A stretch of 47,271 bases of DNA from Hungatella sp. UBA4396 (lineage in GTDB: Bacteria > Bacillota > Clostridia > Lachnospirales > Lachnospiraceae), in contig DGRE01000002.1 of NCBI GenBank assembly GCA_002389905.1, positions 1 through 47,271 on the forward strand, read 5' to 3'. Positions 23,769 through 31,498 of this stretch are shown here, in pieces. Position numbers and translations under genes: made by a program. Positions within the stretch are counted from its first letter, which is position 1. The number at the start of each line of letters is the position of its first letter. The notes beneath the pieces are model-generated. The model did no database searches, had not been told where the DNA came from, and saw only the letters and a program-made list of their open reading frames with translations.

Positions 23769-24713
23769 ATGGGAAAGAGAACAGGTTTAGGAAAGGGCCT
23801 TGGAGCCATTTTTGGAGATGAAGTGATGGAATCTGCGGCAGAAGAGCAGGAAATGAAGCAAAATTCAAAGGCAGAAGGCCAGATCCGAAAAACAGATCAG
23901 ACAGAATCTGAGCCGGAAACAGGGAAAGAGATGTTTTTAAAGCTGTCTTCCATAGAGCCCAACCAGGATCAGCCACGGACCGACTTTAAAGAGGAAGCGT
24001 TGATTGAGCTGGCGGAGTCCATGAAGGTATATGGAATTTTACAGCCTCTTTTGGTGCAAAAAAAGGGTGATTTCTATGAAATTATTGCTGGAGAACGGAG
24101 ATGGAGGGCTGCTAAGCTGGCAGGTCTTAAGGAAGTTCCGGTAGTGATCCGGGAATACACCAAGCAGCAGACCATGGAAATTGCTCTGGTCGAAAACGTT
24201 CAGAGAGAGGATTTAAATGCCATTGAAGAAGCAAGGGCTTATCAGAGGCTGATGCAGGAATTTGGCTTAAAACAAGAAGAAATAGCTGCCAGAGTGTCTA
24301 AAAACAGAGTAACCATTACCAACAGCATGAGACTGTTAAAGCTGGATGAAAGGGTTCAGGATATGCTGATCCAGAACCAGATTTCAGGCGGACATGCCAG
24401 AGCTTTGCTGGCAGTTGAGGATGGAGAACTGCAGTTTCAGCTTGCAGGAAAGATCGCAGCAGAGAATTTAAGTGTCCGTGAGGTGGAACGGCTGGTAAAA
24501 TCCCTATCCAGAAAGAAAATAGAAAAAGAAAAACCGGAGGAAGAAGAAACTCTTACCCTTATTTTCCGGGAGTTAGAGGACCGGATGAAGACTGCCATGG
24601 GAACTAAGGTCAGTATTAACCGGAAGGATAAAAACAAGGGAAGAGTGGAAATCGAGTATTATTCTGAGGTAGAATTGGAAAGAATAGTAGAATTAATAGA
24701 ATCCATAAGATAA
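23769..24713 (+). CDS. parB: Chromosome partitioning protein ParB/Spo0J
   Basis: A 314-aa CTPase and DNA-binding clamp that loads at parS and spreads. It opens with the usual KRTGLGKGLGAIFGD, has the CTP-binding region IEPNQDQPRTDF and the GERRWRAAKLAGL box, then the HTH (LKQEEIAARVSKNRVTITNSMRLLKL) and a C-terminal dimerisation domain. Three parS sites lie upstream within 2.2 kb. It is translationally close to parA, separated by 2 bp. A repeat copy begins at its stop codon. Confidence 0.97.
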   Translation: MGKRTGLGKGLGAIFGDEVMESAAEEQEMKQNSKAEGQIRKTDQTESEPETGKEMFLKLSSIEPNQDQPRTDFKEEALIELAESMKVYGILQPLLVQKKGDFYEIIAGERRWRAAKLAGLKEVPVVIREYTKQQTMEIALVENVQREDLNAIEEARAYQRLMQEFGLKQEEIAARVSKNRVTITNSMRLLKLDERVQDMLIQNQISGGHARALLAVEDGELQFQLAGKIAAENLSVREVERLVKSLSRKKIEKEKPEEEETLTLIFRELEDRMKTAMGTKVSINRKDKNKGRVEIEYYSEVELERIVELIESIR

Positions 24714-24754
24714 AGTAAATTTGCCCATAAGGCAAAGTACCCCCTGGGGGGTAA
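24712..24754 (+). repeat. Dispersed double-hairpin repeat, copy 5 (best folded)
   Basis: AAAGTAAATTTGCC, CATA, AGGCAAAG, then TACCCCCTGGGGGGTA. Both stems are strongest here: TTTGCC/GGCAAA and TACCCCC/GGGGGTA. It begins at the parB stop and sits before the DUF4446 gene. There is no T run, so it is not a standard terminator. Confidence 0.65.
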
Positions 24755-24779
24755 TGTTTATGAAAGCGAGGACGTAAGA

Positions 24780-25286
24780 ATGGATAACAGCAGATTGAAT
24801 CAGTTACCGATTGATCCTGCTTTTTTAATACTTGGATTAGCTGCAATCACTTTAATATTATTGGTGGTTGTGATTATATGTCTTATTCAGATGAGAAGGC
24901 TGTACCGCAGATATGATTACTTTATGAGAGGCAAGGATGCGGAGACTCTGGAAGATATTATTATGGAGCAGATGGAGGATATTGCAGAATTAAAGGCAGA
25001 AGACCGGGCCAATAAGGACTCCCTGCGCAATACTAATAAAAATTACCGGAGTGCTTTTCAAAAATTTGGTATTGTGAAGTACAATGCATTTAAGGGAATG
25101 GGAGGAAATTTAAGCTTTGCTATGGCAATGCTGGATTATACCAATTCCGGATTTGTTTTAAATTCCGTTCACAGCCGGGAGGGGTGCTACGTCTATATCA
25201 AGGAAGTGGACAGAGGGGAAACCGATGTTCTCTTAGGAAGTGAAGAAAAGGATGCCTTGGAACAGGCATTGGGATACCATTCATGA
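24780..25286 (+). CDS. DUF4446 family membrane-anchored protein
   Basis: A 168-aa protein with one N-terminal membrane span (FLILGLAAITLILLVVVIIC, about 15-36), then a predicted coiled coil (residues 40-90) and a C-terminal globular domain (VKYNAFKGMGGNLSFAMAMLDYTNSGFVLNSVHSRE). This FNAFxxMGG...LSFalAlLD pattern is the DUF4446 signature, commonly found next to parB in Clostridia. Function is unknown; the location suggests a link with segregation or the membrane. A strong terminator follows. Confidence 0.85.
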   Translation: MDNSRLNQLPIDPAFLILGLAAITLILLVVVIICLIQMRRLYRRYDYFMRGKDAETLEDIIMEQMEDIAELKAEDRANKDSLRNTNKNYRSAFQKFGIVKYNAFKGMGGNLSFAMAMLDYTNSGFVLNSVHSREGCYVYIKEVDRGETDVLLGSEEKDALEQALGYHS

Positions 25287-25287
25287 A

Positions 25288-25327
25288 AAAACCAGGTGGA
25301 GCTGTAGTGGCTCACCTGGTTTTTTTA
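25288..25327. terminator. Terminator after the DUF4446 gene
   Basis: AACCAGGTG pairs with CACCTGGTT, extended by AGC/GCT inside, followed by TTTTTTT on the plus strand. The A-rich left side may also serve the facing pantothenate kinase gene. Confidence 0.88.
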
Positions 25328-25350
25328 CATTGGTTATTTTTCTATATCAG

Positions 25351-26196
25351 CTATAATAAAATTTGTTTCATTTCCATATGGTGTTCTTCGGCGAGGGCTG
25401 CACCGATGGCAGTTCCGTATTCAGCCTGGTCCGGTATGATGAAATGGACGTCAAAAAGCTCTTCTAAAGAATGGAGAATTTGAGGGCATTGAGGCAGCTT
25501 TGCCAAATTGCCGGTCATGACAAAATTATGGATGTTGCTGTTTAATGAGGATAATATAGCAGATTTTCCGATGGCCTGTACTACCATGTTGATGATGCCG
25601 ATGGCGATATCCTCTTCTGATATGGAGTTTCGTACCTTTCCAAAGTTGGAGGCAGTGGCCGTCAGGGGAAGTCCTGGGAGAGGAGTTCTTGAAATATCCT
25701 GGATCTGCAGGTCAATATTGCTTAAATTTCCTCTTCCGGCCAGATCAATGATCTGGGAAATATCAGTGGTTTTCAGCAGAAGGCTGGAAAGTCCCATAAT
25801 GGTTCCTCCTCCGATTCCGATTCCTCCGATATGGACGATTTTATCTCCGTTGACCTGAACCATGGAGGTTCCTGTTCCCATGCTCACTACGATCAAGTCC
25901 TGAAGTCCGGTAAAATATTGTCCTCCCAAACCGTTGCAGGTAAATTCTCCCACTTTATAAGTGGGAATCCCATATAAAGGCTGTTCCACGTAGGCGCTTC
26001 CAACACCTGTAATCATGATTTTTTCAATTTCATTTAACTGGATGCTGTTGTCATAAATAAATTTTCCCAATGCTCCAAAGAGAGAGGCAATGGGGTTATC
26101 GGCCTTTACGAAAGTAGGAATTTTCAGTTGGTTATTCTGAAATCCAACGATCTTAGTCGTGCTTCCTCCGATATCGATTCCAATGGTTATTTTCAT
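25351..26196 (-). CDS. coaW: Type II pantothenate kinase
   Basis: A 281-aa ASKHA-fold kinase that phosphorylates pantothenate, the first step of CoA synthesis. The phosphate-1 motif is GIDIGGSTTK at the N-terminus, and ITGVGSAYVEQPL, SMGTGTSMV and GIGIGGGTIMGLSSLL match the Fumble/CoaW group. The C-terminal adenosine region is FVMTGNLAKLPQ. Enzymes of this type are insensitive to CoA feedback in S. aureus. It is a single gene converging on the par operon; a related sugar kinase is a less likely alternative. Confidence 0.82.
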   Translation of the reverse strand: MKITIGIDIGGSTTKIVGFQNNQLKIPTFVKADNPIASLFGALGKFIYDNSIQLNEIEKIMITGVGSAYVEQPLYGIPTYKVGEFTCNGLGGQYFTGLQDLIVVSMGTGTSMVQVNGDKIVHIGGIGIGGGTIMGLSSLLLKTTDISQIIDLAGRGNLSNIDLQIQDISRTPLPGLPLTATASNFGKVRNSISEEDIAIGIINMVVQAIGKSAILSSLNSNIHNFVMTGNLAKLPQCPQILHSLEELFDVHFIIPDQAEYGTAIGAALAEEHHMEMKQILL

Positions 26197-26333
26197 ACTT
26201 TTAAATCCCCTTGTTTTAGTGAAAAAAATAAAATTTTTTAGATTCTGAGGCTATAATAGCATACATATAGAAGATTGCCAAGTTTTTATATAAATGCAAG
26301 AAATTTTAGGCAATAATTTTTTGGGAAAGATTA

Positions 26334-26362
26334 TTGACAAAAAAATAACAATATAATATAAT
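26334..26362 (+). promoter_or_regulatory. adhE promoter
   Basis: TTGACA (26334-26339), 17-nt spacer, TATAAT (26357-26362); start expected near 26369. A Rex-like operator directly follows. Confidence 0.8.
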
Positions 26363-26375
26363 GTAAGTATCAAGA

Positions 26376-26393
26376 TCGTTAAAATAATAACAA
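26376..26393. promoter_or_regulatory. Rex-type operator of adhE
   Basis: TCGTTAAAATAATAACAA matches TTGTTAA-N4-TTAACAA at 12 of 14 defined positions. Centred about +15 from the predicted start, it is placed to block transcription. Rex releases at high NADH, fitting control of an NADH-consuming fermentative enzyme. Confidence 0.7.
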
Positions 26394-26429
26394 ATACCTA
26401 TTTGACTTATAAAATGGAGGAAAGTTAAA

Positions 26430-29045
26430 ATGGCAAAGAAAGAAGAAAAGATAATGGCTCCCCAAATCATTGACAGCGTAGATGCCCTGATTGCCAGGAT
26501 GGATGCTATGCGGGAAGCACAGAAAATATTTGCTTCCTATACACAGGAGCAAGTGGATAAAATCTTTTACCAGGCTGCCAGCGCTGCCAATAAGATGAGA
26601 ATACCCCTTGCAAAAATGGCTGTGGAAGAAACCGGCATGGGTGTGGTGGAAGATAAGGTCATTAAAAATAACTATGCCGCTGAATACATTTACAATGCTT
26701 ATAAAGATACAAAGACCTGCGGTGTGATTGAAGAAGACAAGGCTTATGGAATCAAAAAGATTGCAGAACCAATCGGCCTTATTGCGGCGGTTATCCCAAC
26801 TACTAACCCCACTTCAACTGCCATTTTTAAAACATTGATCAGCTTGAAGACGAGAAATGCCATCATCATTTCTCCCCATCCCCGTGCAAAGAATTCTACC
26901 ATTGCCGCTGCAAAGATCGTTCTCGATGCCGCTGTTAAGGCAGGGGCTCCGGAAGGAATTATCAGCTGGATTGATGTTCCTTCTCTGGAACTGACCAATG
27001 AGGTTATGAGAGGTGCCGATATTATTCTGGCAACGGGAGGCCCCGGTATGGTAAAGGCAGCTTATTCTTCCGGAAAGCCGGCTCTGGGTGTTGGTGCGGG
27101 AAATACTCCTGTTGTTATTGACGATACAGCAGACATTAAAATGGCAGTTAACTCCATCATTCTTTCCAAGACTTTTGACAACGGTATGATCTGTGCTTCT
27201 GAACAGTCTGTGACAGTTCTGGAATCCGTTTATGATGCAGTGAAAAAGGAGTTTGCAGACAGAGGATGTTATTTCTTAAAAGGTGATGAACTGGACAAGG
27301 TACGTAAGACCATTATCATCAATGGTGCGTTAAATGCTAAAATAGTAGGACAGAAGGCCTCAACCATAGCAAAGCTGGCAGGAATTGAAGTTCCGGAATC
27401 CACAAAAATCCTCATCGGCGAAGTGGAAAATGTTCACATTGAAGAGGAATTTGCTCATGAAAAGCTGTCTCCGGTCCTGGCTATGTATAAGGCGGCAACC
27501 TTTGACGAGGCAATTGAAAAAGCGGAACAGCTGGTAGCTGACGGCGGTTACGGCCATACGGCTTCCCTCTATGCAAATGTAAATGAAAAGGAAAAGCTGG
27601 CAAAGCATGCGGCAGCTATGAAAACCTGCCGTATCCTGGTGAACACACCTTCTTCTCATGGCGGTATCGGTGATATTTATAACTTTAAACTGGCCCCATC
27701 CTTAACCTTAGGCTGCGGTTCCTGGGGTGGAAACTCTGTATCCGATAATGTGGGTGTCAAGCATTTACTGAATATCAAGACCGTTGCTGAGAGGAGAGAG
27801 AACATGCTGTGGTTCAGAAATCCGGAGAAGGTTTACTTTAAAAAAGGCTGTATGCCGGTTGCACTTAGTGAGTTAAAGGATGTCTATGACAAGAAGAGAG
27901 CATTTGTGGTGACAGACTCCTTCCTTCACATGAACGGTTACACCAAGCCGGTGACAGATAAATTAGATGAGATGGGAATTGCTTACACAGTATTCTCTGA
28001 TGTTCAGCCGGACCCAACCCTGGCAAATGCCCAGGCAGGCGCGGCAGCTATGAACTCCTTTAAGCCGGATACCATCATTGCATTAGGCGGAGGCTCTGCT
28101 ATGGACGCAGCCAAAATCATGTGGGTGATGTATGAACATCCGGAAGTGGATTTTAAGGATATGGCTATGCGCTTTATGGATATCCGCAAAAAGGTTTACA
28201 CCTTCCCGAAAATGGGAGAAAAGGCTTACTTTGTGGCAATCCCAACCTCTTCCGGTACCGGTTCTGAGGTGACTTCCTTTGCGGTTATTACGGATCAGGA
28301 AACAGGAGTGAAGTATCCCATTGCTGATTATGAATTAATGCCTGATATGGCTATTGTGGACGCGGACAATATGATGAGCCAGCCCAAGGGCTTAACCAGT
28401 GCTTCCGGTGTTGACGTTCTGACCCATTCCTTAGAGGCTTACGCTTCTGTTATGGCTTCTGACTACACCGATGGTCTGGCATTAAAGGCCATGAAAAACG
28501 TGTTTGACTATCTGCCCACAGCTTATAATCAGGGAGATCATGTGGAAGCCAGATGCAAGATGGCAGATGCTTCCTGTATGGCGGGTATGGCATTTAACAA
28601 TGCATTCTTAGGGGTGTGCCATTCCATGGCTCATAAATTAGGTGCTTACCATCACCTTCCTCACGGTGTGGCAAATGCTCTGCTGATTACCTTAGTTATG
28701 GAATTCAACGCCTGTGATGCACCTGCTAAGATGGGAACATTCTCCCAGTATAAGTATCCTCATACCTTTGAGCGGTATGTGGAGTGTGCACGTTTCTGCG
28801 GCGTACAGGGTAAAGATGATGGGGAAGTATTCAAGAACTTTATCAAGAAGATTGAAGAATTAAAGGCGGCTGTAGGCATTAAGGCTTCCATTAAAGAGTA
28901 CGGAGTGGAGGAGAAGTATTTCCTTGAAACTCTGGATGAGATGGTTGAAAATGCATTTGATGATCAGTGTACAGGCGCAAATCCAAGATATCCTCTTTTG
29001 AGTGAGATCAAGGAACTGTACTTAAAGGCTTACTACGGTAAATAA
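26430..29045 (+). CDS. adhE: Bifunctional acetaldehyde-CoA/alcohol dehydrogenase
   Basis: This 871-aa fusion enzyme reduces acetyl-CoA to acetaldehyde and then ethanol with NADH. The N-terminal half is a CoA-acylating aldehyde dehydrogenase with catalytic Cys in FDNGMICASEQS (around residue 256). The C-terminal half is an iron-dependent alcohol dehydrogenase with GGGSAMDAAK, and metal-binding histidines in CHSMAHKLGAYHHLPHG. AdhE proteins assemble into spirosomes. Full-length and intact. GGAGG precedes the ATG. A promoter with Rex-like operator is upstream and a strong hairpin terminator downstream. Confidence 0.98.
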   Translation: MAKKEEKIMAPQIIDSVDALIARMDAMREAQKIFASYTQEQVDKIFYQAASAANKMRIPLAKMAVEETGMGVVEDKVIKNNYAAEYIYNAYKDTKTCGVIEEDKAYGIKKIAEPIGLIAAVIPTTNPTSTAIFKTLISLKTRNAIIISPHPRAKNSTIAAAKIVLDAAVKAGAPEGIISWIDVPSLELTNEVMRGADIILATGGPGMVKAAYSSGKPALGVGAGNTPVVIDDTADIKMAVNSIILSKTFDNGMICASEQSVTVLESVYDAVKKEFADRGCYFLKGDELDKVRKTIIINGALNAKIVGQKASTIAKLAGIEVPESTKILIGEVENVHIEEEFAHEKLSPVLAMYKAATFDEAIEKAEQLVADGGYGHTASLYANVNEKEKLAKHAAAMKTCRILVNTPSSHGGIGDIYNFKLAPSLTLGCGSWGGNSVSDNVGVKHLLNIKTVAERRENMLWFRNPEKVYFKKGCMPVALSELKDVYDKKRAFVVTDSFLHMNGYTKPVTDKLDEMGIAYTVFSDVQPDPTLANAQAGAAAMNSFKPDTIIALGGGSAMDAAKIMWVMYEHPEVDFKDMAMRFMDIRKKVYTFPKMGEKAYFVAIPTSSGTGSEVTSFAVITDQETGVKYPIADYELMPDMAIVDADNMMSQPKGLTSASGVDVLTHSLEAYASVMASDYTDGLALKAMKNVFDYLPTAYNQGDHVEARCKMADASCMAGMAFNNAFLGVCHSMAHKLGAYHHLPHGVANALLITLVMEFNACDAPAKMGTFSQYKYPHTFERYVECARFCGVQGKDDGEVFKNFIKKIEELKAAVGIKASIKEYGVEEKYFLETLDEMVENAFDDQCTGANPRYPLLSEIKELYLKAYYGK

Positions 29046-29060
29046 GTTAAAATAGGTAGC

Positions 29061-29094
29061 AAAAGGCCGTACCAGAAATTTGGTACGGCCTTTT
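29061..29094. terminator. Bidirectional terminator between adhE and nudC
   Basis: AAAAGGCCGTACCA and TGGTACGGCCTTTT, perfect 14-bp arms with a 6-nt loop; T runs on both strands serve two convergent genes. Confidence 0.92.
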
Positions 29095-29103
29095 GTCTTT
29101 GAT

Positions 29104-29946
29104 TTATTTAACTTCTCCGTTTTTAAAAAGCAGGATCATTTCATGGGTCAGGCTTAAATTAGTAAAGTCATCGGGAATTTCCTGTGGAGTCATGAAGGCC
29201 GCAGTGGATAACTCCGTTTCATCCAGCCGGATTTGTGGAGAACCGGAAACCTCGGCCCAGTAGCCCACCAAAATGGAATCGCTGAAGCCCCAGGGCTGGT
29301 TTTTGTAATAACGGATGTTTTTTACTTCAAGACCGACTTCCTCCATCACCTCCCGCCTTACGGTGTCCTCCAGGGTTTCGCCGAATTCCGTATAGCCTGC
29401 TATGAGAGCGTACCGGGTGTATTCCCTTCCGGCATATTTGGTTAACAAAAGCTTTCCTTCGTAAGTGACGCCTACAATAACAGCAGGGGAGATTTTCGGG
29501 TAAACCGTATTGCCGCAGGAGGTACAGACCATAGAACGTTCCTTTTTGCTCTTCATGGTGGGAGAGCCGCAGCAGCCGCAGAAACGGTTGGCTCCGTAGA
29601 AGCGGTAAAGGTGTTCCCCATTTACAGCGGCAAAGGAGACCCACATAGGATTAAGATTCCGTATGATATTGGTTTCATAAAAACCGAGACAAGGGCTTTC
29701 TTCTAAGGAAACTCTGGTTTCATCTACCAGAAAGAAATCCATAGAGTCAATGGAAAAGAGATAATCGCAGTGGGACATGGCCTCCTGGTTTACGTCCTTT
29801 ATTTCTTTAAACCTGGGGATTTCAGGGGAGTTTTCTTTTTTCAGCAAAATGCGTCCGGAGTGGAAATAGAGAAAGTAGCTGTCCTCATCCGGAGTTTTTA
29901 TTTCAAATTCATTGTGAAATACGTGGGGAAAAATATCCTGGATCAT
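29104..29946 (-). CDS. nudC: NADH pyrophosphatase (NUDIX)
   Basis: A 280-aa NUDIX hydrolase that splits NAD(H) to NMN(H) and AMP and may remove NAD caps from RNA. A four-cysteine zinc ribbon (CGCCGSP, then CTSCG) at about residues 124-147 is followed by the NUDIX box GYTEFGETLEDTVRREVMEEVGLEV. The downstream QPWGFSDSIL contains the NADH-pyrophosphatase SQPWPFPxS-like motif. The ATG at 29946 is supported by alignment with the family; N-terminal residues are variable. Single gene, convergent with adhE. Confidence 0.92.
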   Translation of the reverse strand: MIQDIFPHVFHNEFEIKTPDEDSYFLYFHSGRILLKKENSPEIPRFKEIKDVNQEAMSHCDYLFSIDSMDFFLVDETRVSLEESPCLGFYETNIIRNLNPMWVSFAAVNGEHLYRFYGANRFCGCCGSPTMKSKKERSMVCTSCGNTVYPKISPAVIVGVTYEGKLLLTKYAGREYTRYALIAGYTEFGETLEDTVRREVMEEVGLEVKNIRYYKNQPWGFSDSILVGYWAEVSGSPQIRLDETELSTAAFMTPQEIPDDFTNLSLTHEMILLFKNGEVK

Positions 29947-30080
29947 ATGAAAATCCTTTCTTTGGAATTGTTTGTTTCATTAGAACATTTTAAGTTTCAA
30001 AGGGCTTTCTGTCAAGCCAAGTTGAAAAAATAGCTGAAAGAGCGGTCCGAGAAGTATAGGGAAGAGTGGCGGGGAGCAGA

Positions 30081-30107
30081 AAAAACCGGCGCTTAAAAAA
30101 GCGCCGG
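30081..30107 (-). terminator. Terminator of bioY
   Basis: Minus strand: CCGGCGCTT, short loop, AAGCGCCGG, then TTTTTT. It lies 30 bp after the bioY stop. Confidence 0.88.
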
Positions 30108-30136
30108 GCGGGAAAGATATATGTTTTTGCAAATGA

Positions 30137-30727
30137 TTACAACTGCCGGGAAAGAACTCTTCGAATGGGCATTCCAACAATAACGGCAATTATGGTAAGA
30201 ACAATGTCCTTGGGGATGAACATGGTCATGGAATAAGTAAAGACTCCCAGTACGGACATATTTTCTGCCAGTGCCGCCCACTGGAGGCCGCCGATGGCCT
30301 CATTGACCAGGGTGCCTATGATGGGAAAGAAAAAGGCAAAAAAGGTATTTAAGGTCTTGCTGCCTGTTCTGAGCCTGGTTCCGCAGATGAGTGCCATGAG
30401 AGGCCAGGACCAGATATAGCCGCCGGTAAGGCCTGTAATGGCACTGAGTCCGCCGTTGAAGTTGGCAAAGATAGGAAGTCCAACCGCACCTAAAAGCACG
30501 TAGACAAGGGATGCCAGGGAGCCAAGCCTCCAGCCTAAGACGGTGCTCACCAAAGCTACGCCGAAGATCTGGATGGTGATGGGAACTCCTGTAGGCATAG
30601 GAAGGGATATCTGGGAAATCACAGCAAGAATGGCTGCAGACATCCCTGTTAAGGCCAGTTCTTTGGTGGAAATGGAGGACTTAACAGCAGATGGCGTATT
30701 TGTCTGGGAAGATTGTACTGTACTCAT
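30137..30727 (-). CDS. bioY: Biotin transporter BioY (ECF S component)
   Basis: A 196-aa membrane protein with about six spans. LALTGMSAAILAVISQISLPMP, GVPITIQIFGVALVSTVLG and LYVLLGAVGLPIFANFNGGLSAITGLTGGYIWSWP-type segments are characteristic of BioY; the ITGLTGGY stretch is diagnostic. ATG at 30727 was chosen, since AAGGAG lies 9 nt upstream; an ATG 17 codons earlier gives an unlikely tail. The upstream BirA-like palindrome independently supports biotin as substrate. No EcfA/T genes adjoin. Confidence 0.93.
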   Translation of the reverse strand: MSTVQSSQTNTPSAVKSSISTKELALTGMSAAILAVISQISLPMPTGVPITIQIFGVALVSTVLGWRLGSLASLVYVLLGAVGLPIFANFNGGLSAITGLTGGYIWSWPLMALICGTRLRTGSKTLNTFFAFFFPIIGTLVNEAIGGLQWAALAENMSVLGVFTYSMTMFIPKDIVLTIIAVIVGMPIRRVLSRQL

Positions 30728-30789
30728 GGTGGTAAACTCCTTTGCAGTGGTATGATTTTCTTGAGGAAATGGTATCATAGGAAAAACCG

Positions 30790-30822
30790 ATTGTCAACTT
30801 AATATATATTAAGGTTAACAAT
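30790..30822. promoter_or_regulatory. BirA-type biotin operator upstream of bioY
   Basis: On the minus strand TTGTTAACC, 14 bp, GTTGACAA, matching the Firmicutes BirA box (TTGTTAACY-N14/15-RGTTAACAA) with one change. It overlaps the predicted -35 (TTGACA) of bioY, so biotinylated BirA would repress. Confidence 0.8.
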
Positions 30823-30829
30823 TGAAATA

Positions 30830-30858
30830 TTGACAGAGTTTTACCGGTTGTGTAGAAT
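30830..30858 (+). promoter_or_regulatory. Promoter of the HTH-desulfoferrodoxin gene
   Basis: TTGACA (30830-30835), 17-nt spacer, TAGAAT (30853-30858), about 46 bp before the ATG, which has GAGGAGG. Confidence 0.78.
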
Positions 30859-30904
30859 AAAAGCCAGATGAAAAGGGAAAGAAAAAAGAGAGGAGGGATG
30901 GATC

Positions 30905-31498
30905 ATGGATTGTGAAAAGATTGGACGCTTGATTTTACAGTTGAGAAAAGAAAAAGGGCTGACCCAGCAGCAGGTTGCGGACCAGCTTCATATCAGCAAT
31001 AAAACGGTTTCCAAGTGGGAGTGCGGGCTGGGCTGCCCTGATGCGGCCTTGTGGAACCAGCTTTCTGATATACTGGGAGCGGATATTCTCGTACTTTTGC
31101 AAGGAGAATTAAATCCCAACCGGCCTGATGCCGGAAAAATCTACAACGTAAAATTTTATGTATGCTCTGTCTGCGGTAATATTCTGGTCAGCACAGGAGA
31201 AGCGTCTATTTCCTGCTGTGGAAGGAAGATAAGCCCTTTAGAGGTTTCTACTTTTTCAGAGGAACATAAGGTGACTGTAGAGAAAATAGATATGGAGTAT
31301 TATGTAACCCTGGATCACCCCATGAAAAAGGACCACTACATCGCTTTTTCTGCTTATGTCCACGATGACAGGGTCCTTCTCATTCGGTTATATCCGGAGC
31401 AAAGTCCGGAATTTTATCTGCCTGCAGGAAAAAGAAAGGGGATTCTGTATGTCTACTGCACCAGCCATGGATTGCAGAAGTATCCTCTCCGTCTATAG
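30905..31498 (+). CDS. XRE-type regulator fused to a desulfoferrodoxin/superoxide-reductase domain
   Basis: A 197-aa fusion. Residues 5-65 form an XRE helix-turn-helix (LRKEKGLTQQQVADQLHISNKTVSKWE). Residues 82-110 resemble the desulforedoxin centre with Cys87, Cys90, Cys104 and Cys105 (CSVC, CCG). Residues 115-190 resemble superoxide reductase: His121, His138 (DHPM), His144 (DHYI), Cys185 and His188 (YCTSHGL), matching all five ligands of the Fe(His)4Cys site. The lysine that precedes the first ligand in the classic EKH motif is Glu here. It is likely a DNA-binding iron redox or superoxide sensor, though enzymatic activity remains possible. It is divergent from bioY. Confidence 0.8.
   Translation: MDCEKIGRLILQLRKEKGLTQQQVADQLHISNKTVSKWECGLGCPDAALWNQLSDILGADILVLLQGELNPNRPDAGKIYNVKFYVCSVCGNILVSTGEASISCCGRKISPLEVSTFSEEHKVTVEKIDMEYYVTLDHPMKKDHYIAFSAYVHDDRVLLIRLYPEQSPEFYLPAGKRKGILYVYCTSHGLQKYPLRL

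Noticed and set aside
20824..24754. Treating the repeat copies as CRISPR-like or as terminators
   Set aside because: Copies are far apart, in both orientations, without regular spacers, and lack T tracts after the stems.
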